Below, piece by piece: positions 1-12,320 of a stretch of DNA of 64,000 nt. The stretch is from Progne subis subis (Eukaryota > Chordata > Aves > Passeriformes > Hirundinidae), in the NCBI GenBank assembly GCA_022316685.1, contig JAKJHU010000065.1, positions 3,776,322-3,840,321 of the forward strand, read 5' to 3'. Each line of letters starts with the position of its first letter. Position 1 is the stretch's first letter. A program made the translations under genes and the position numbers. The notes beneath the pieces are model-generated. The model did no database searches and was not told the DNA's origin. It saw only the letters and a list, made by a program, of their open reading frames with translations.

Positions 1-3000
1 AGGATTTCCTGATTGGTTCTCATGCAATTATTTTGATTAACAATGAGGTTTTCAGACCAACTTGAAAGGGTCTCAGAGCCTTATGAATAACCTGTCTCTT
101 GGTTATTCCTCTCACTGTGATTATTTTCTGCAGCTTTCTAGCACTGGAATCAAATTCTTTGGAAATCAAAGAAAAACTACATCTTAAAAATATTTCATAT
201 CTCCACCCCCCCTTTGAGAAGGATTTCTTTAAGTTTAGAAAAATGCTTGTACCCATGTCAAAAAAATAGAAAAGCATAGAATTGGAATAAGAATGAAATC
301 CCAATGTAATTTTTTAATGAAAAGATTTATTTTTAATAAAAAGATGAATGGTTTAGGTGGTCATTTCTGTGAGAAGGCAACGTCTGAAAACAGAAACTTA
401 GAAGTATTCAGGGCATTTCTGATTAAAAAAAAAAAAGAAATATCTCATGCTAGAAACCTCTGGATGTTTCTCTTTCATTTATAAACATAGGGGGGAGCTT
501 AAGGGATTAGGAAACATCCATTAGTGCTGTTTACTCAGATTTCATCATTCTGTTCTGGTCACTTAAATTTTTTACCCTTTTTTTAAGATGATGTGGGAAT
601 CTCAGACTGGCTTTAGAGTGTGCTTGCCAGCAGTTCCCCTCCTCACTGCCCGTCTCTGTACTGCAGGTGATGGCATCTTTCTCCAGATGGGAACAGTCCT
701 CTGGAGTTCCCATTCCTGGCAGAAAATGCCATCAGTGGCAAGTATCCTTAATTAAAGCAATGTATAATGTGCTTGGACCCAGAGCATCCTAGGCAGGGTC
801 CAAATCAGCGGGGACTGCACCTCCTTGAACTGTGTCCACAAGTGCCCATAGCACACTGGGCTCCTGCTCACGGGCAGGTGAGAAATGAGACCTGGCTGCT
901 GCTCCCTAGAGATGCACGTGGAATAACCCACCCTCTGTATTTTCAGCTGGGAAGTCACCAGCATTTCATGCAGCTGCTTACCTGACACCAGGAAGGGCTG
1001 TGGCCAGAGTGCTGGAGCTGCCTGGCCCCAGGGGAGGGAAGGGTGTCCAGCACGGCTCCACGGTGCCCACCCTGGCACTGCCACCCCTCACTGAACTGTC
1101 CAGGAAGATGGAAGGTTGATGCCAAGCAGGTGAGCCTAAACATCTGCAGTGTTAATCTGCATTCACCAGATCAATTTGTCACCTTACAATAATTTAAATA
1201 GAATAATGGATTTAAATGTCATAGTGGCAGAACGCAGTGAGGATTGAGAGGGGTGCTTTTGATACAAGCTGAGAAGCCTGTAAATGAAAAAAAAAAAACC
1301 AAGATTTTGCTTTCTGTGAAAGTGAAGAATTCTGAGTTCAAGCAGTTACCCAACCAAACTGTCCAAGTTAAGCAAACACACAAGCTTAAGGTAAGTACAT
1401 GTAGCAGCATATTTTCTTTCATACCACCAAAAGTGGAAACATAAGCCGTGTGTCTGATGTCATCTCCATGCAGATAGGTTTGAAATGCTGGCATCTGAAA
1501 CATCATTACTTCTACAGTGAACTTTTTAAAACTCTATTATTGCTGCTAATATTATGTATATGTATTTTGGAAGTAATTTCCCCGGACACCAATAAAACAT
1601 TCTAACAGAGTTTTGTTCTCCAAACAATTTTAACCTGTGTTTTGTCTTTTGGGGAGTATTTTTGGCCCCCAGGCAATACAGAAGAAAAATTGCTGGCTAA
1701 GTAACACCAGATGCAGGAGACTGCTGGCCACTAGAGAGCTCCCAGATGAGAAGGCCTTACGGGCTGAAATACAAATATGTTTTGTAATGAAAGCAAGAAC
1801 CCTCTTTTACTTTAGGGCACAGGGACCAGCCATGAAATACAGAAAGGTTTTTTGCTTGGATTACAGCAAGAGGCATCATTGTCCGTAATGGCATTTTTCA
1901 TACCTGAAATCAAAAACCCTAAAGCTGTTCTCCCTCCAGAGCAAGGTTTGGAAAATTATCTTAAATGTTGGTGTTTGCTGATCTAAAGAATGAATGAAAA
2001 ACTGCTGCAGCCCCTTGATAAGTGTGTCTGCACGAGGATTATGTGTCAGACACCATCTCGTGCCCCATCAGCGGTACAGTCTCAGAGATGGCACGTGTCA
2101 CCTAGGAATTACAGCACTGCAGTCACAGCCTCCTGCTCTGTGGAAAAAGGGCAAGGGGGTACATCTCCCCTCCCCCTCCCTCACTCAGGCTCCTATTATT
2201 GGGGAGAAAAAACACCTTTTGCATAACTCACAGTGCCTGAGAGCTGAAGGGGTCTGGCTGTGGTATGCACCGATGGTCCTTTGGGAATCACCTTTGGGAT
2301 AGGAAGAGACTCTGCCAGGTGCACCCTGTCTGGAGGGACTGGATGAGGGTCACGTTATTTATATTGGGCTAAAATGCACTGGATTGACTTCAGGGTCTTA
2401 GCAAAGCCTCTTCCTGGGCAGCTTACAAGCGAAGCCCAGCCACAGGGTGCAGGGTGGGACATTCTGGCATCGGAGACGTGGGTTACCAGAGCCTTGTGTT
2501 GGTTGTTTGCTGTGAGCACTTTGTCGCCAGTGACAAGAACCAGTATGGGTTCCTGCAGATGCATGGGCTGGTGCTCTGCAGAGGACACAGAGGCTGAGCA
2601 GGGGTGGGAAGCAGCTGGGCTCAGCATGGCGAGTGCCAGTGCCCCTGGGCCAGCGAGCTGCTGTGCCCACAGGGCACTGCAACACCCTGGGTAGAGAACC
2701 TCCAACACAGCTTGGACCTGCTGCTTTCCTGCTGGCCCCATGAAATGCTCCTGACCCTGCCTTGTGTGGCCTTCCCTGTGACATCCTGCAGCCTCCCCAC
2801 CTGGCACATCCTTCTTTGGAGGAGGATGGTAAATTCACACCTGTCCCTTTCCTGTGACTGCCACCACAGCTGGGGAAGAGGGCAGCCTGTGTGTGGCAGC
2901 AAGAGTGGACTTTTGTCCTTGAGCTATGATTTTATGCCTAGCAAGTGGTGTTTGAAGGAGCCTTGCATGGGGCCAGATTTAGTTTATTTTCCCAGAGGGG

Positions 3001-6000
3001 TGGGAGCCTAATACTTCCCATCTACCAGATCTGAACAGGCTGCAGAAGACAGTGTGGTGGCTGAGGGTGAGAGTGAGCCCACAGCCAGGGCTGGGGGACA
3101 GGACTCTGTGCCTTGAAACTCAGAAAGCATTTCCATTGCTCAACAGTCACACAGCAGAGGAGTGCAAGAGGAACATGGAGGTCAGGGTTGACATCATCAT
3201 GTAACCATTTTAAACATCTTGCTGGAAAAAACAGTGGTTGGAGTTCCTAATGGCTGCCACTACTCTGTCATATACATGGCCTAGGGCTGGTGTGCAGAGA
3301 GCTGGAAACCCAGTGGGCTGCGAGGACAGAGCAGAGACAGCTTCTTATCCATGCTCTTGCACAGGGCATCTTGAGCTGGACCACGAAAAACTCATCACCA
3401 GGGACCCCTCTCTGTACCAAAGCAAGGAGGGACATTGGTGCCCAGGGATGGGCATGGCCAGGCTAGGGCTGGCTGGGGCTTCCTGACAGCAAGGATGGGG
3501 CTGGGATTTTTTGGGGCCCCTTCCCAGTGTGCCCTTTCAGATCTCCTCTGTCAGAAGCAATTTCCACCCCCTTCAATTTCCCAGGGGCTTGGTGAGACAG
3601 GGAAAAAAGTGCTGTCAAAGTTTTTCCCCTTCCCTTCCAAAGTGTAAGCCCCTGGGGTCCCTGGCAGGAATTTCACAGCCACAGGAATGTGTGGAAACGC
3701 AGGAGACTTCAGGACAGGGCTCAGGGGTGTACACTTGTTAAGAGCAATATCTCATTGAGGACTTTGCATCCCACTCACCCCGCAGTCTCAGAGCAAAACT
3801 GCCCATGCTGACCCTCCATATTCTGGTTTCTTTCGGTCACATGTCCTGGTTCTCAGCAGCCTGGAGCAAGGGTGCCCAGAGTCCCTGGCAAGGGATGAGC
3901 ACAGCGCCGCAGTATTTGCTGACATTGTTCCTTTCAGGGCATGAAGGAGTTAAATTTTTCAGATGGAAAGCAAGCTGAAGATCAGAGCAGCAGCCTGGTG
4001 ACCTCTGGCTGCTGGGACAGCAGCAGCTCCCAGCCGAGCCCAGCAGTTCTATCCATCCATCCGCCGGTGTGGTGGGGCTGTGTGAGCACCGCACGGTAGG
4101 TGCGAGGGGCGGCGTGGCTGGGCAGCGGTGGGACCTGCCCTTGGCTCCGGTGGGACCCCGGGGCTGGGGTGATGGCAGGGAGGGAGGGTCCGCCGGATGG
4201 AGGGAGTGCCTGGATAGCTGGCCGGGTTCTGCTTTCAGAAAAGGAGTTGCTCAAAATGAGCTTGTCCCGGCACTGCCTGGGGAATTGTGATTTCTTATCT
4301 TTTGGGACACCCAATCAGCAGATACTGAGAGTTGGGGAAAAGCGTAGTTTTGTAGCTGAACTCCTTTCGTGCAGCAAGGGAGGACACTGTGAGTTTATTT
4401 CTCCCTGATGAGGAAGGAATGACAGCTGCATTGTTTAATCCTGTCCTCTGGTGATGATCAGAGATTTACCAATACATGCAAAGAGCAGCCGATGTCAGTT
4501 CACAGTTTCTAAACAACGAAAGATTTTGATATAAGTGGAAATTGGTTTTTTTTCCCTCTTGGATTGAAAACATTGGGTCTGATTCTAAGTATTATCAGGC
4601 ATAGCCTGTTGTGCTAAGTTGTCTCCCTGGCTCTTCAGTTTATTGAGCCATAGCAGACTCTACGGTTCAAAGACAAAGTGTCAGTAATCTGAAAGTTTAT
4701 TTTACAGTAATAAAGTGATATTGTTTTACCTAAGGATTTGCAGTTCTCATATAATTTACATTGTAATGTAATAATTTTGCATGATAGAATTCTCTTGTTC
4801 AGAAAGAATGGCTAAACCAAAAGTCATGATAATTTCAGGTGAAGAAACAAGGCTTATTTAACATAGTTAAAAGAAAAACAAGTAGAACCACAATCCTGTA
4901 AAACCAAAACCAAAGTAGTATTCTGTTCCCTTCACTGCAAGAATATCCTCAACCCTTATGGCATTTTATGTTTTTCCGCAGAAAGAAATCAGAAGACATA
5001 TTTCCCTAAAATTTGAGACTTTTTTTTAAAAACTGAAATGCTCCTGGGATGGTATTTGAAGGAGGTTGCCAGGCTGCTAAGCGGTAGTTTCTGCCTAGGC
5101 GAATGGAAGTGTAATCACCACATTTCAGTCAGAAAAGCTCAAATTGCTCTTTACTGGCCTCCCAGTCACTAGAACTCGATTCCCCCAAGATACTTTCTGG
5201 CCAGAGATGAGGCTCTTGGTTACAGAAATGCAGGTCTCCTGGTAATTGCATTTGATTTATTCTCCTGTATCACAGACAATAAGTCAGTGTTATTCTTTGG
5301 AAGTACGAACTCTTCCAAATACTAATGTGCGGGGAGAAAGAAAACATCAATTTTTTTTATCTTCTTAACAACAGCCCACAGGAATGTGCTTTGCAGTGAG
5401 TGCAGCTTAGCTCCCTTGCCTCAGCTCTGGCCTTTCCTGAGGGCTGCTGGCACAGCCAGGAACCCCTCTGCTGACTGGCCAAAAATCCATCAAGGAAAGC
5501 AATAATCCAAGAGGGAGGAAAGGAGACCATGGGATACCTGGAGCTCTGAAAAGTAAATAGTAGAAATGCAGTGGGGAACCCCCTCCCGAGGGCATCCCAC
5601 AGACAACCTGTGGTTGCTCAGTGAGACCCATGGGGGATCTGGAGCATCTCTTGGGGCCATGCAGCACCCGATGTAGGTGACATCAGGTGTTTTCCTAGTG
5701 ATTTGTCTCTTAGGACTGCTGGGAAGGGATGCTGGATGCTATGGCTTTTGTCATTGACATAATGCCTTTCCTCAGTGGTGGGGTTTGCCCTGCAGATGTC
5801 CCCATCTGCCCCTCTCTCTATAATCGATGTCACAGAGAAAATGTCCTTAGGCAGGTGGCAATTTGTCTGAGGGGAGCAGAGCCTGCCCAGCAGGCTGGTG
5901 AGGTTTATTCAGCAGGGATTTGATACTACTCTCATTGAAGTGGATAATAAAACTCCCATTGATGTTCTTCAGTGGACTCTCGATTACCACTTCAGCCGTG

Positions 6001-6731
6001 CCCAGAGTGCGAGTGGGGTTTGGGGGGGAGGTGTGCACAGCGTAGAGAAGTCTGCTGTATCCTGTTTTTGTAAAGGGCTTTTCCTCTTAGTAGTTGTAGT
6101 GAAAACAAACATGTGGGAGAACAATGGGACTTTTTTTTCCGTTTTCCTCTAGATTTTTAAATACAAGAAAAAGCCTATTAGAAGTTAAATAAAGTGCATT
6201 AACAAAAAAGGGATTCTTATATGTTAATGGGGAAAATAAGCGTAACTATGTGAACATACAATCACCAAGGCCATTTGCCTTCTTGATCTCCACCTGTGTT
6301 ATTGCAGCTGAAAGCCTATCCATTAAATACCTGCAAAAACAGGGCCCTGGTAACGAGCAATGCCTGTGCCATAAAGCTGTTATCTGTATGATGGTTCACA
6401 CCCCAGAGAAGCACCCTTGCATGCTGCTGGGGTCTCTACAGGATTAGGAGTTTCCAACTCAGCAGGGACCAAAGGGGAGTCTGCAGAAAGGATTTCCTTT
6501 CTTCAGATAAACCCAGAGGTATTGTATTTGTTATGTCTAAAATATTTTTCCAATGAGTAAACAAGGATACTTCCAGCTGCTGTAAAAATGGAAGTAATAT
6601 TAAGATGTTAATGCTTTCTAGGAGTAAAACTTGGAATCACTGTCCATAAGATGAATTGCTCCCAAGTAAACAGAAACTAGGATGAAGTACAGTATTGTAA
6701 GGTGGGACAACTGCCTTCAACTGTTCCTATT

Positions 6732-6749
6732 TAAAACACATGTGTTTTA
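6732..6749. repeat. Perfect 18-bp palindrome with E-box core
   Basis: The sequence TAAAACACATGTGTTTTA reads identically on both strands. Its centre is CACATGTG, an E-box of the M-box/CLEAR type recognised by bHLH-zip factors such as USF and MITF. Whether it is used is unknown, and a short palindrome can arise by chance. Confidence 0.5.
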
Positions 6750-7277
6750 GAGAGAAATCTAGCATTGATTCTTCCTTTCATATAAGAGGTAGAGAACCTA
6801 CTGTAAGAGATAGTTAAGTGTACAGTTAGCTGTTCACAAGTTCAAGTTACTCCTGTTTGAACATGTTTCCCTTATGTGTGGCTGCTTAGCTGCAGCTTTC
6901 CTCTATGAGCCACTTTTCCCCTGGGAAATGGAAACCCCTCACCTCTGACATTGCTCTCTCCATCCAGGCACTGCAGCTTGGGACCATCTGGCCTTCACCT
7001 TCCGAGAAGCAGATCAGGGATCCCAAAGTCCTTCACTACAAGGTGGGTTTCCTTTGCCATAGTCATCATCCTCCTTGCTGCTCTCCTTTTTCTTGTTGTC
7101 TTTTCTGAGTGGCAAAGATTATACTGGGATGCAGTTTTCAAGGGTGTTTATATGGAATGAGATTATTCATGCTACTGACAAAGTCCAATACTCTTCTGAC
7201 AGAGTAACTTCCGCTTGACTTTTAAAAGATATAATAACCTGGGCTCTCTAGGTATCACAGACTTAATTTTGCTTTAT

Positions 7278-7298
7278 CACCAGTTTAATAAACTGGTG
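7278..7298. repeat. Short inverted repeat (9-bp arms, 3-nt loop)
   Basis: CACCAGTTT and AAACTGGTG are perfect inverted arms around AAT. A third related block, ACTGGTTTAT, follows at about 7301. The region would form a small stem-loop. No surrounding RNA gene was recognised. Confidence 0.5.
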
Positions 7299-10200
7299 TC
7301 ACTGGTTTATAAAAGAAGGGCTGCTCGTCGTTGTTGCTTGAAAAGCAGCTGTGTGGGGACACTTTCCAGAACCTATCCATCAGTGGGCAGGTGAGAAAGG
7401 CTGAGAAATACTGGTCGGACTAGATTTCATACCAGTGTGTTTTCTTTCTGTTGAGGTCAAAGTGCTTTGTGAAATTGATATTAATTTGAAGGGAATATTT
7501 TAAGAGTAGGAGAAAGGGATAAGGTGCAATAATATCACACATTGAACATTATTTGGAGTGTAAGATTTTGGATTTACTTTTGAAACAACATAACCTTTCA
7601 AAAATTGGTTTGCTCTTATTCAGTTCTAACACATAACACAGTCAAAAAGAACAGTTTAGAAGTGCCTTAGTCCAAGGGGAACAGCTTTTTGCCATCAGTC
7701 TTCTGAGAACTGTATGCATCAGAGTTTTGGCTCCCCGTCATAGTGATGCTAAATTTAAAAATCCTTTCAAAACAGGGCTCAACCTTTCTCACAACTCTCT
7801 TCATAAAAAGCTCAATGTTGAAGTGATAATGTTCAGAACAAAGAACACTTAGTATAAACATTTAGCTTGTACTAAATAAATTACACTTGGTCTTACCGTC
7901 ACGTTACTGGTGACAACTTGTACAGCCTTCACCCTTCCCCTGTATTTCACCAGAATGAAGCAAATATACATTGTTGGGAAAAAAACTCTTGACTTTTGTC
8001 AAAGAGCCCAACTGCTGTCAGCAAACATATTGTGGGAATATGAATCTGGAAACAAACAGATCATTAGAGGGTGAATTAAGGTTTTGTGATTTAATTCTAA
8101 ACATGTTGAGTGAGTGAACCAGAGACGTGCATTGCCAGAAAAACTGCACACCAAAAGGGTTTTTTTCTTTAATGAAAGCTGGTATTTTTATTGAATACAA
8201 AGTACTTTGGGTGACGAAGATGGTTACATATGGAAAATATGAAGTTTTGCTTTTTTTGGAGGATTATGAAGATCACTTGATTAGAAGTAATGTGCCAATG
8301 CAAGTTTAACATTCTTTCCTTGTGGAAATTATTCATCCGTTTACAGAACTTTATTAAAGTACAATAATTTTCCAATGTTAAAGAGACAGTGAATACAGAG
8401 GATCTCTGCTTGGACAGCAAATAGTGATCTGGGCTTGTATAGTCACATCTCTGGTTGGATATCATCCATGCTTTGCTGTTACAGCTGTACCAAGGGTTGA
8501 GAAAATGAAACAACTTCCCTGATCAGAGCATCTTTTTTGGGAAAAGGCTGAGCTGAGGCTGTGGTACTGCCCAGCCTGCTCTGACTGCCAGAGCCACTTG
8601 GGTCAAGGAAGGAAAGGAGCCAGAGGAGCTCTTTGGAGGTCTCTTGAGAGGACTTGTAAATCATCTGTGGAATCCTGAGAGCGCACAACTGTACTCGGCC
8701 TTTTAGAGAAATGCAGTCATGTCGGGGCAGGAAGGAGGAAGGGAGCCAGGCCCCATTTCCCAGCATAAGACCCTGAATCCCTTGAGATGGACCAAGTGCC
8801 TGTGACCAGGCTTTGGCCTCTTCTGGGCTTTCATTCTTGTGATACATCTTGAAGCCCGCCCCCGTATCTGGACACATCACTGTAGAACGCATATCCCCAT
8901 GTGCCCCAGCCCCTGTTCTGCAGGGACAGCCACAAGGCGGTCTGTGTCCTCGTGTACTTTGGCAGATGCTGGAGCACCAGGACATCTCCACTTCAGAATG
9001 TACCACAAAGCCCATGCAGACCTGGAAGACTTCAAAGCTGACCCCTCTGTCAGGCACCTATCCCTGGAGCACTTTCTTCAGGCAATAGCAGCTCTGCCAT
9101 TAATGGTTACCTGCACAGTGTCAGTATAATGAAAAAAGAATATCCTTTGAGATTGTCAACCTTGTGTAACCGCTAGCACATCCAACTACAACCTGGATTT
9201 CCTTAAGACTCAAGGATTTGCTTCCTGTGATCTTCTTTGTATCCCACTGGCACCATTAACCTGAATACAAATAGGAAATTTTAAGACATTTCCCAGAGTC
9301 TTTGACAAGATAGCAAAACACTTCTCTTTCTCAGGAGCAGAAAGATGTTTTTTATTGGAGTAAATGCACCTGCAAAACTGGCTGCAGCCCCGTGAGCTGC
9401 TTTTGGCCAGGGCCCTGGGGTGGCAATGGAGCTCGAACTTGGAGATGTCTTCAGCTGCCCCTGCTGCAGAAGGATCCCTTCCTTACCATGTGCCAGATTC
9501 TTTCTCAGTGCCATCAACATACCTTCTCTTGTCTGGCCCTTCTGCTGGGCTGTCTGCAGTGTGGTGAAGCTTCCATTTCTTTTCAATACGGTGTTTTATA
9601 TGCTTCTTAATTTTATAACATGATAGAGGTTGATCAATGCATTCTGCTATTTCCCGCCTTCTCTCACACAACACCTGTTCAAATAGTTATTAAATCAAAA
9701 ACTCTAGCCAGCTCTGTAAATCCAGCCCAGCACTCAGGTTATGGTTATAAGAGATGCACAGGATGTACCAATGCTCATCTCAGGGTGAAGGAACAGCCTT
9801 CATTTCCCTTTAGCATAGAGCACTGATGAAGGAACAGGCTGCAAGAACATGAGAGCACTGCCTGGAGATTTTGGGCTGTTGCAAGAAGATACCAGATGAT
9901 AATTTCAGAAAATCTGCCCATAGGAATCTGAGGTTCAGAACTGCTAATGGCCAAGATAATGTGTTATTTATTGCAAATAGGCATCTGCAGTGGCCTGAAA
10001 GGCACGGATGTTAGACTGCCCTGCTACACACATCAAAACCCCTTAAGAGTCTCAATCCCAGATTCAGTCTCCAAAGCCAAACAGTGATGGTATCACATTC
10101 GCTTCTCATTTCTGTGTGGGCACTGTGCCCATGCAGTTATAACACAGCTGAGTCTGATTTTCATATAGTTCATTGTTTACTTATGACTTACTATAAAGCT

Positions 10201-10316
10201 GAGCTTGTCTTATTTATGAGCAGCCATGAAGATATGGGATTTCATCCACTGGGTGATGACTCATTCATTGGGTTGGACTCTTTAGCTCCTAATACGTGAC
10301 ATATTTTGGACTATTG

Positions 10317-10503
10317 GATGAACAGCATTTCTGCATGAGCCCAAACTGAATGAGGTGAATGGAAATAATTAGTTGTTTGTTTTTACAATCATGTTTGTAG
10401 CTGTGTTTGTGCTGGTTCAGCTCCGGGCTCGTTCTAGCAATGTGCACAAGGGCAGGATGAGTTGCTGTACGCTATGGTGGAGAGGTGATGAACAGCATTT
10501 CTG
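10317..10503 (+). repeat. Pair of 17-bp direct repeats, 170 bp apart
   Basis: GATGAACAGCATTTCTG occurs at 10317-10333 and again at 10487-10503. The flanking sequence does not match, so this is either an old local duplication or the trace of two related inserts. No function is inferred. Confidence 0.5.
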
Positions 10504-11320
10504 AGTCAGATGTCTAAACATGCCAGGGGAGACTTTGCTTTGTTTCTGTTGCTCAAGGAAAAGCTTTGCGGTGATGGAGCATTTGATACTTTCTATGAAC
10601 TTTAATGACTGCAACATTTCTTGTGCTGCTGCAAACAATTTGAGAAATGAATTTGTAAAATCACTCATAAAAATCTCATGTTCTTTTTGTAATAATAAAC
10701 CTTCTCGGCTGGAAAAAGAAATACAAATCCTCAGAAAGTGCAGCTCAGCAGGAGTGTACTTCAGCTGCTCTTGTCTTGGGCATGCTCTCCCCTCCTGTGG
10801 GTACATCATGCCCCATGAGTTCAGCAGGAAGGATTCATGTACAGGCAGAAATATCACCCCGGTAACGTTCAACTACATAAGGAAAATGAAAAGTTTTTTA
10901 AAACCTTTTCCCCCTCTTCCTGCCCCCAGCTCTGAGGGATGGGACCGGGACCATGGGAAACGTCGGAGTAACTTTGTCACAGTGAGCAGTCGTTATGGCT
11001 TACAAGTTTTCACACCAGGAGCTCTGCCAGCAGAAATTTATGCCTCCATTTCAGCAGTAACGATGCTTCCCAGAGCTGTCAGCCGGCAGCGGGCTGGGAG
11101 GTAGCAGCAGGGCGTGTGGGGGACTCGCCATGACATAACCACATTCCTGCAGCATGAGAAGATACTCCCAGGCCGCAGCAGGGGCAGCACAGCCCCTTCC
11201 CTGCTCCCACCCCACCACTGCGGCTCTCCAGGCCCAGGGAGCGCAAATGAACCCATCGGCTGCGCAGGCTTTCGGTGATTTTGGGGGAGTGTGGCTGGAA
11301 AGTTGCCGACTGGAAATGGC

Positions 11321-11976
11321 TCTGGGGATGTTGGTTGACAGCAGCTGCACGTGAGCCAGCTGTGCCTGGGTGGCCAAGAAGGCCAGTGGCATGCTGGCTG
11401 TATCCGCAATAGTGCGGCTGGCAGGACCAGGGCAGCGATTGTCCCCCTGGACTGGGCACTGCTGAGGCTGCAGCTCAAATCCTGGGCTCAGTTTTGGGCC
11501 CCTCGCTACACAGAAGCCATTGAGGTGCTGGAGTGTGTCCCGAGAAGGGCAACGGAGCTGGGGAAGGGGCTGGGGCACAAGTCCCTTTGGGAGTAGCTGG
11601 GAGAATTTAGCCTGGAGAAAAGGAGGCTCAGGAGGCGCTTTATGGCTCCACAACACCTGAAAGGAGATTGTAGCTAGATGGGGGTCAGTCTCTTCTCCTA
11701 GGGGTAACAAGTGACAGGACAAGAGGAAGAAACCTCAAGCTGCACCTGGGGAGGTTTAGATTGGATATTGAGGAAATTTTCCTCATTAAAAGCACTGTCA
11801 AGCACCGAAATGGGCTGCCTAGGTCAGTGGTGGAATCGCCATCCCTGGAGGTGTTTGAAAGCCATGTAGTTGTGGCACTGAGGGACATGAGTTAGGGGTA
11901 GCTTGGCAGTGCTGAGTTAATGGTTGGACTTGATCTTAGAGGGATTTTCCAGCCTAAGCGATTCTATGGCTCTATC
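11321..11976 (+). mobile_element. CR1 LINE fragment, 3' end
   Basis: This is a 5'-truncated chicken-repeat-1 non-LTR retrotransposon in + orientation. Blocks typical of the CR1 3' region follow in order: the end of the reverse-transcriptase frame (around 11360-11600, including the GTTTTGGGCCCCTC and AAGGGCAACGGAGCTGG motifs), the AACAAGTGACAGGACAAGAGGAA block (about 11705), the GGTTTAGATTGGATATT block (about 11752), CATCCCTGGAGGTGTTTGA (about 11841), and the 3' terminus TTCCAGCCTAAGCGATTCTATG (about 11947-11968). CR1 ends in 8-bp repeats rather than poly-A, which fits here. The reverse-transcriptase frame is interrupted, so it is a dead copy. CR1 is the dominant LINE of birds and supports the taxonomic call. 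Confidence 0.9.
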
Positions 11977-11982
11977 ATTTCG

Positions 11983-12320
11983 CCGCCGCAGGGTTTTTTT
12001 GGTAGGGATTTTTATCAAATCAACGCAATAAGGCGTTTTGCCGGGGCTTGTCCCGCGCCGGGAGCGGCGGGGCCTGCGTGAGGGGCGGGCCGAGCGGGGC
12101 TCCGTGCGCCGCCAGGGGGCAGCAGTGCCCAGGGCTGTGTGGGGCGGCTGGCCCTCAGGGAGGGACGGGGCGGCGGGGACGGAGCCGGGCTGTGCCCGCA
12201 GGGACTCCCTGCCCGCTTCATCGGTGCTCCTAGGAGCTGTCAGAGCGGCTGGAGCTGCCGGAAAGGGAAACCAGCCTGCCCCCGCCCCGACAACGAAGCC
12301 GTTCTCCCGTTTTACTTGAC
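11983..12320. promoter_or_regulatory. Small CpG-rich block outside known genes
   Basis: Just after the CR1 tail the composition changes abruptly to GC-rich sequence with many CpGs (densest about 12040-12200), unlike the AT-rich DNA on either side. It contains a near-consensus CTCF motif. About 9.5 kb separates it from the FLNB CpG island. It could be an insulator, a distal alternative promoter or a noncoding RNA start. No spliced transcript can be proved from sequence alone. Confidence 0.5.
12109..12122 (+). promoter_or_regulatory. Candidate CTCF binding site
   Basis: CCGCCAGGGGGCAG closely matches the vertebrate CTCF core consensus CCASYAGRKGGCRS and sits inside a CpG-rich block. CTCF sites at gene boundaries anchor chromatin loops. 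The orientation given is that of the G-rich motif strand. Confidence 0.6.

Larger units (their letters stand above)
1..11320. other. Intergenic region, no supportable gene
   Basis: No stretch here gives a convincing protein: the open frames are short, lack recognisable domains and overlap each other on both strands. In mammals the gene upstream of FLNB is SLMAP on the same strand, so its 3' end or 3'UTR could lie here, but no SLMAP exon was recognised. AATAAA-type hexamers occur (for example near 1590 and 4710) without a gene to attach them to. A hydrophobic open frame at 6968-7160, a hairpin at 7278-7298 and a palindrome at 6732-6749 are described separately. Confidence 0.6.

Noticed and set aside
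8479..9057. 192-codon open frame on the minus strand
   Set aside because: Low-complexity Ser/Gly/Pro-rich peptide with no known motif, and several other frames are open over the same bases.
10520..11104. 194-codon open frame on the + strand before the CR1 element, overlapped by a 151-codon frame on the other strand
   Set aside because: No recognisable domain. Both strands being open points to chance rather than coding.
11051..11722. 223-codon open frame on the minus strand
   Set aside because: It overlaps the antisense of the CR1 fragment and GC-rich flank, so it is a repeat shadow and not a gene.
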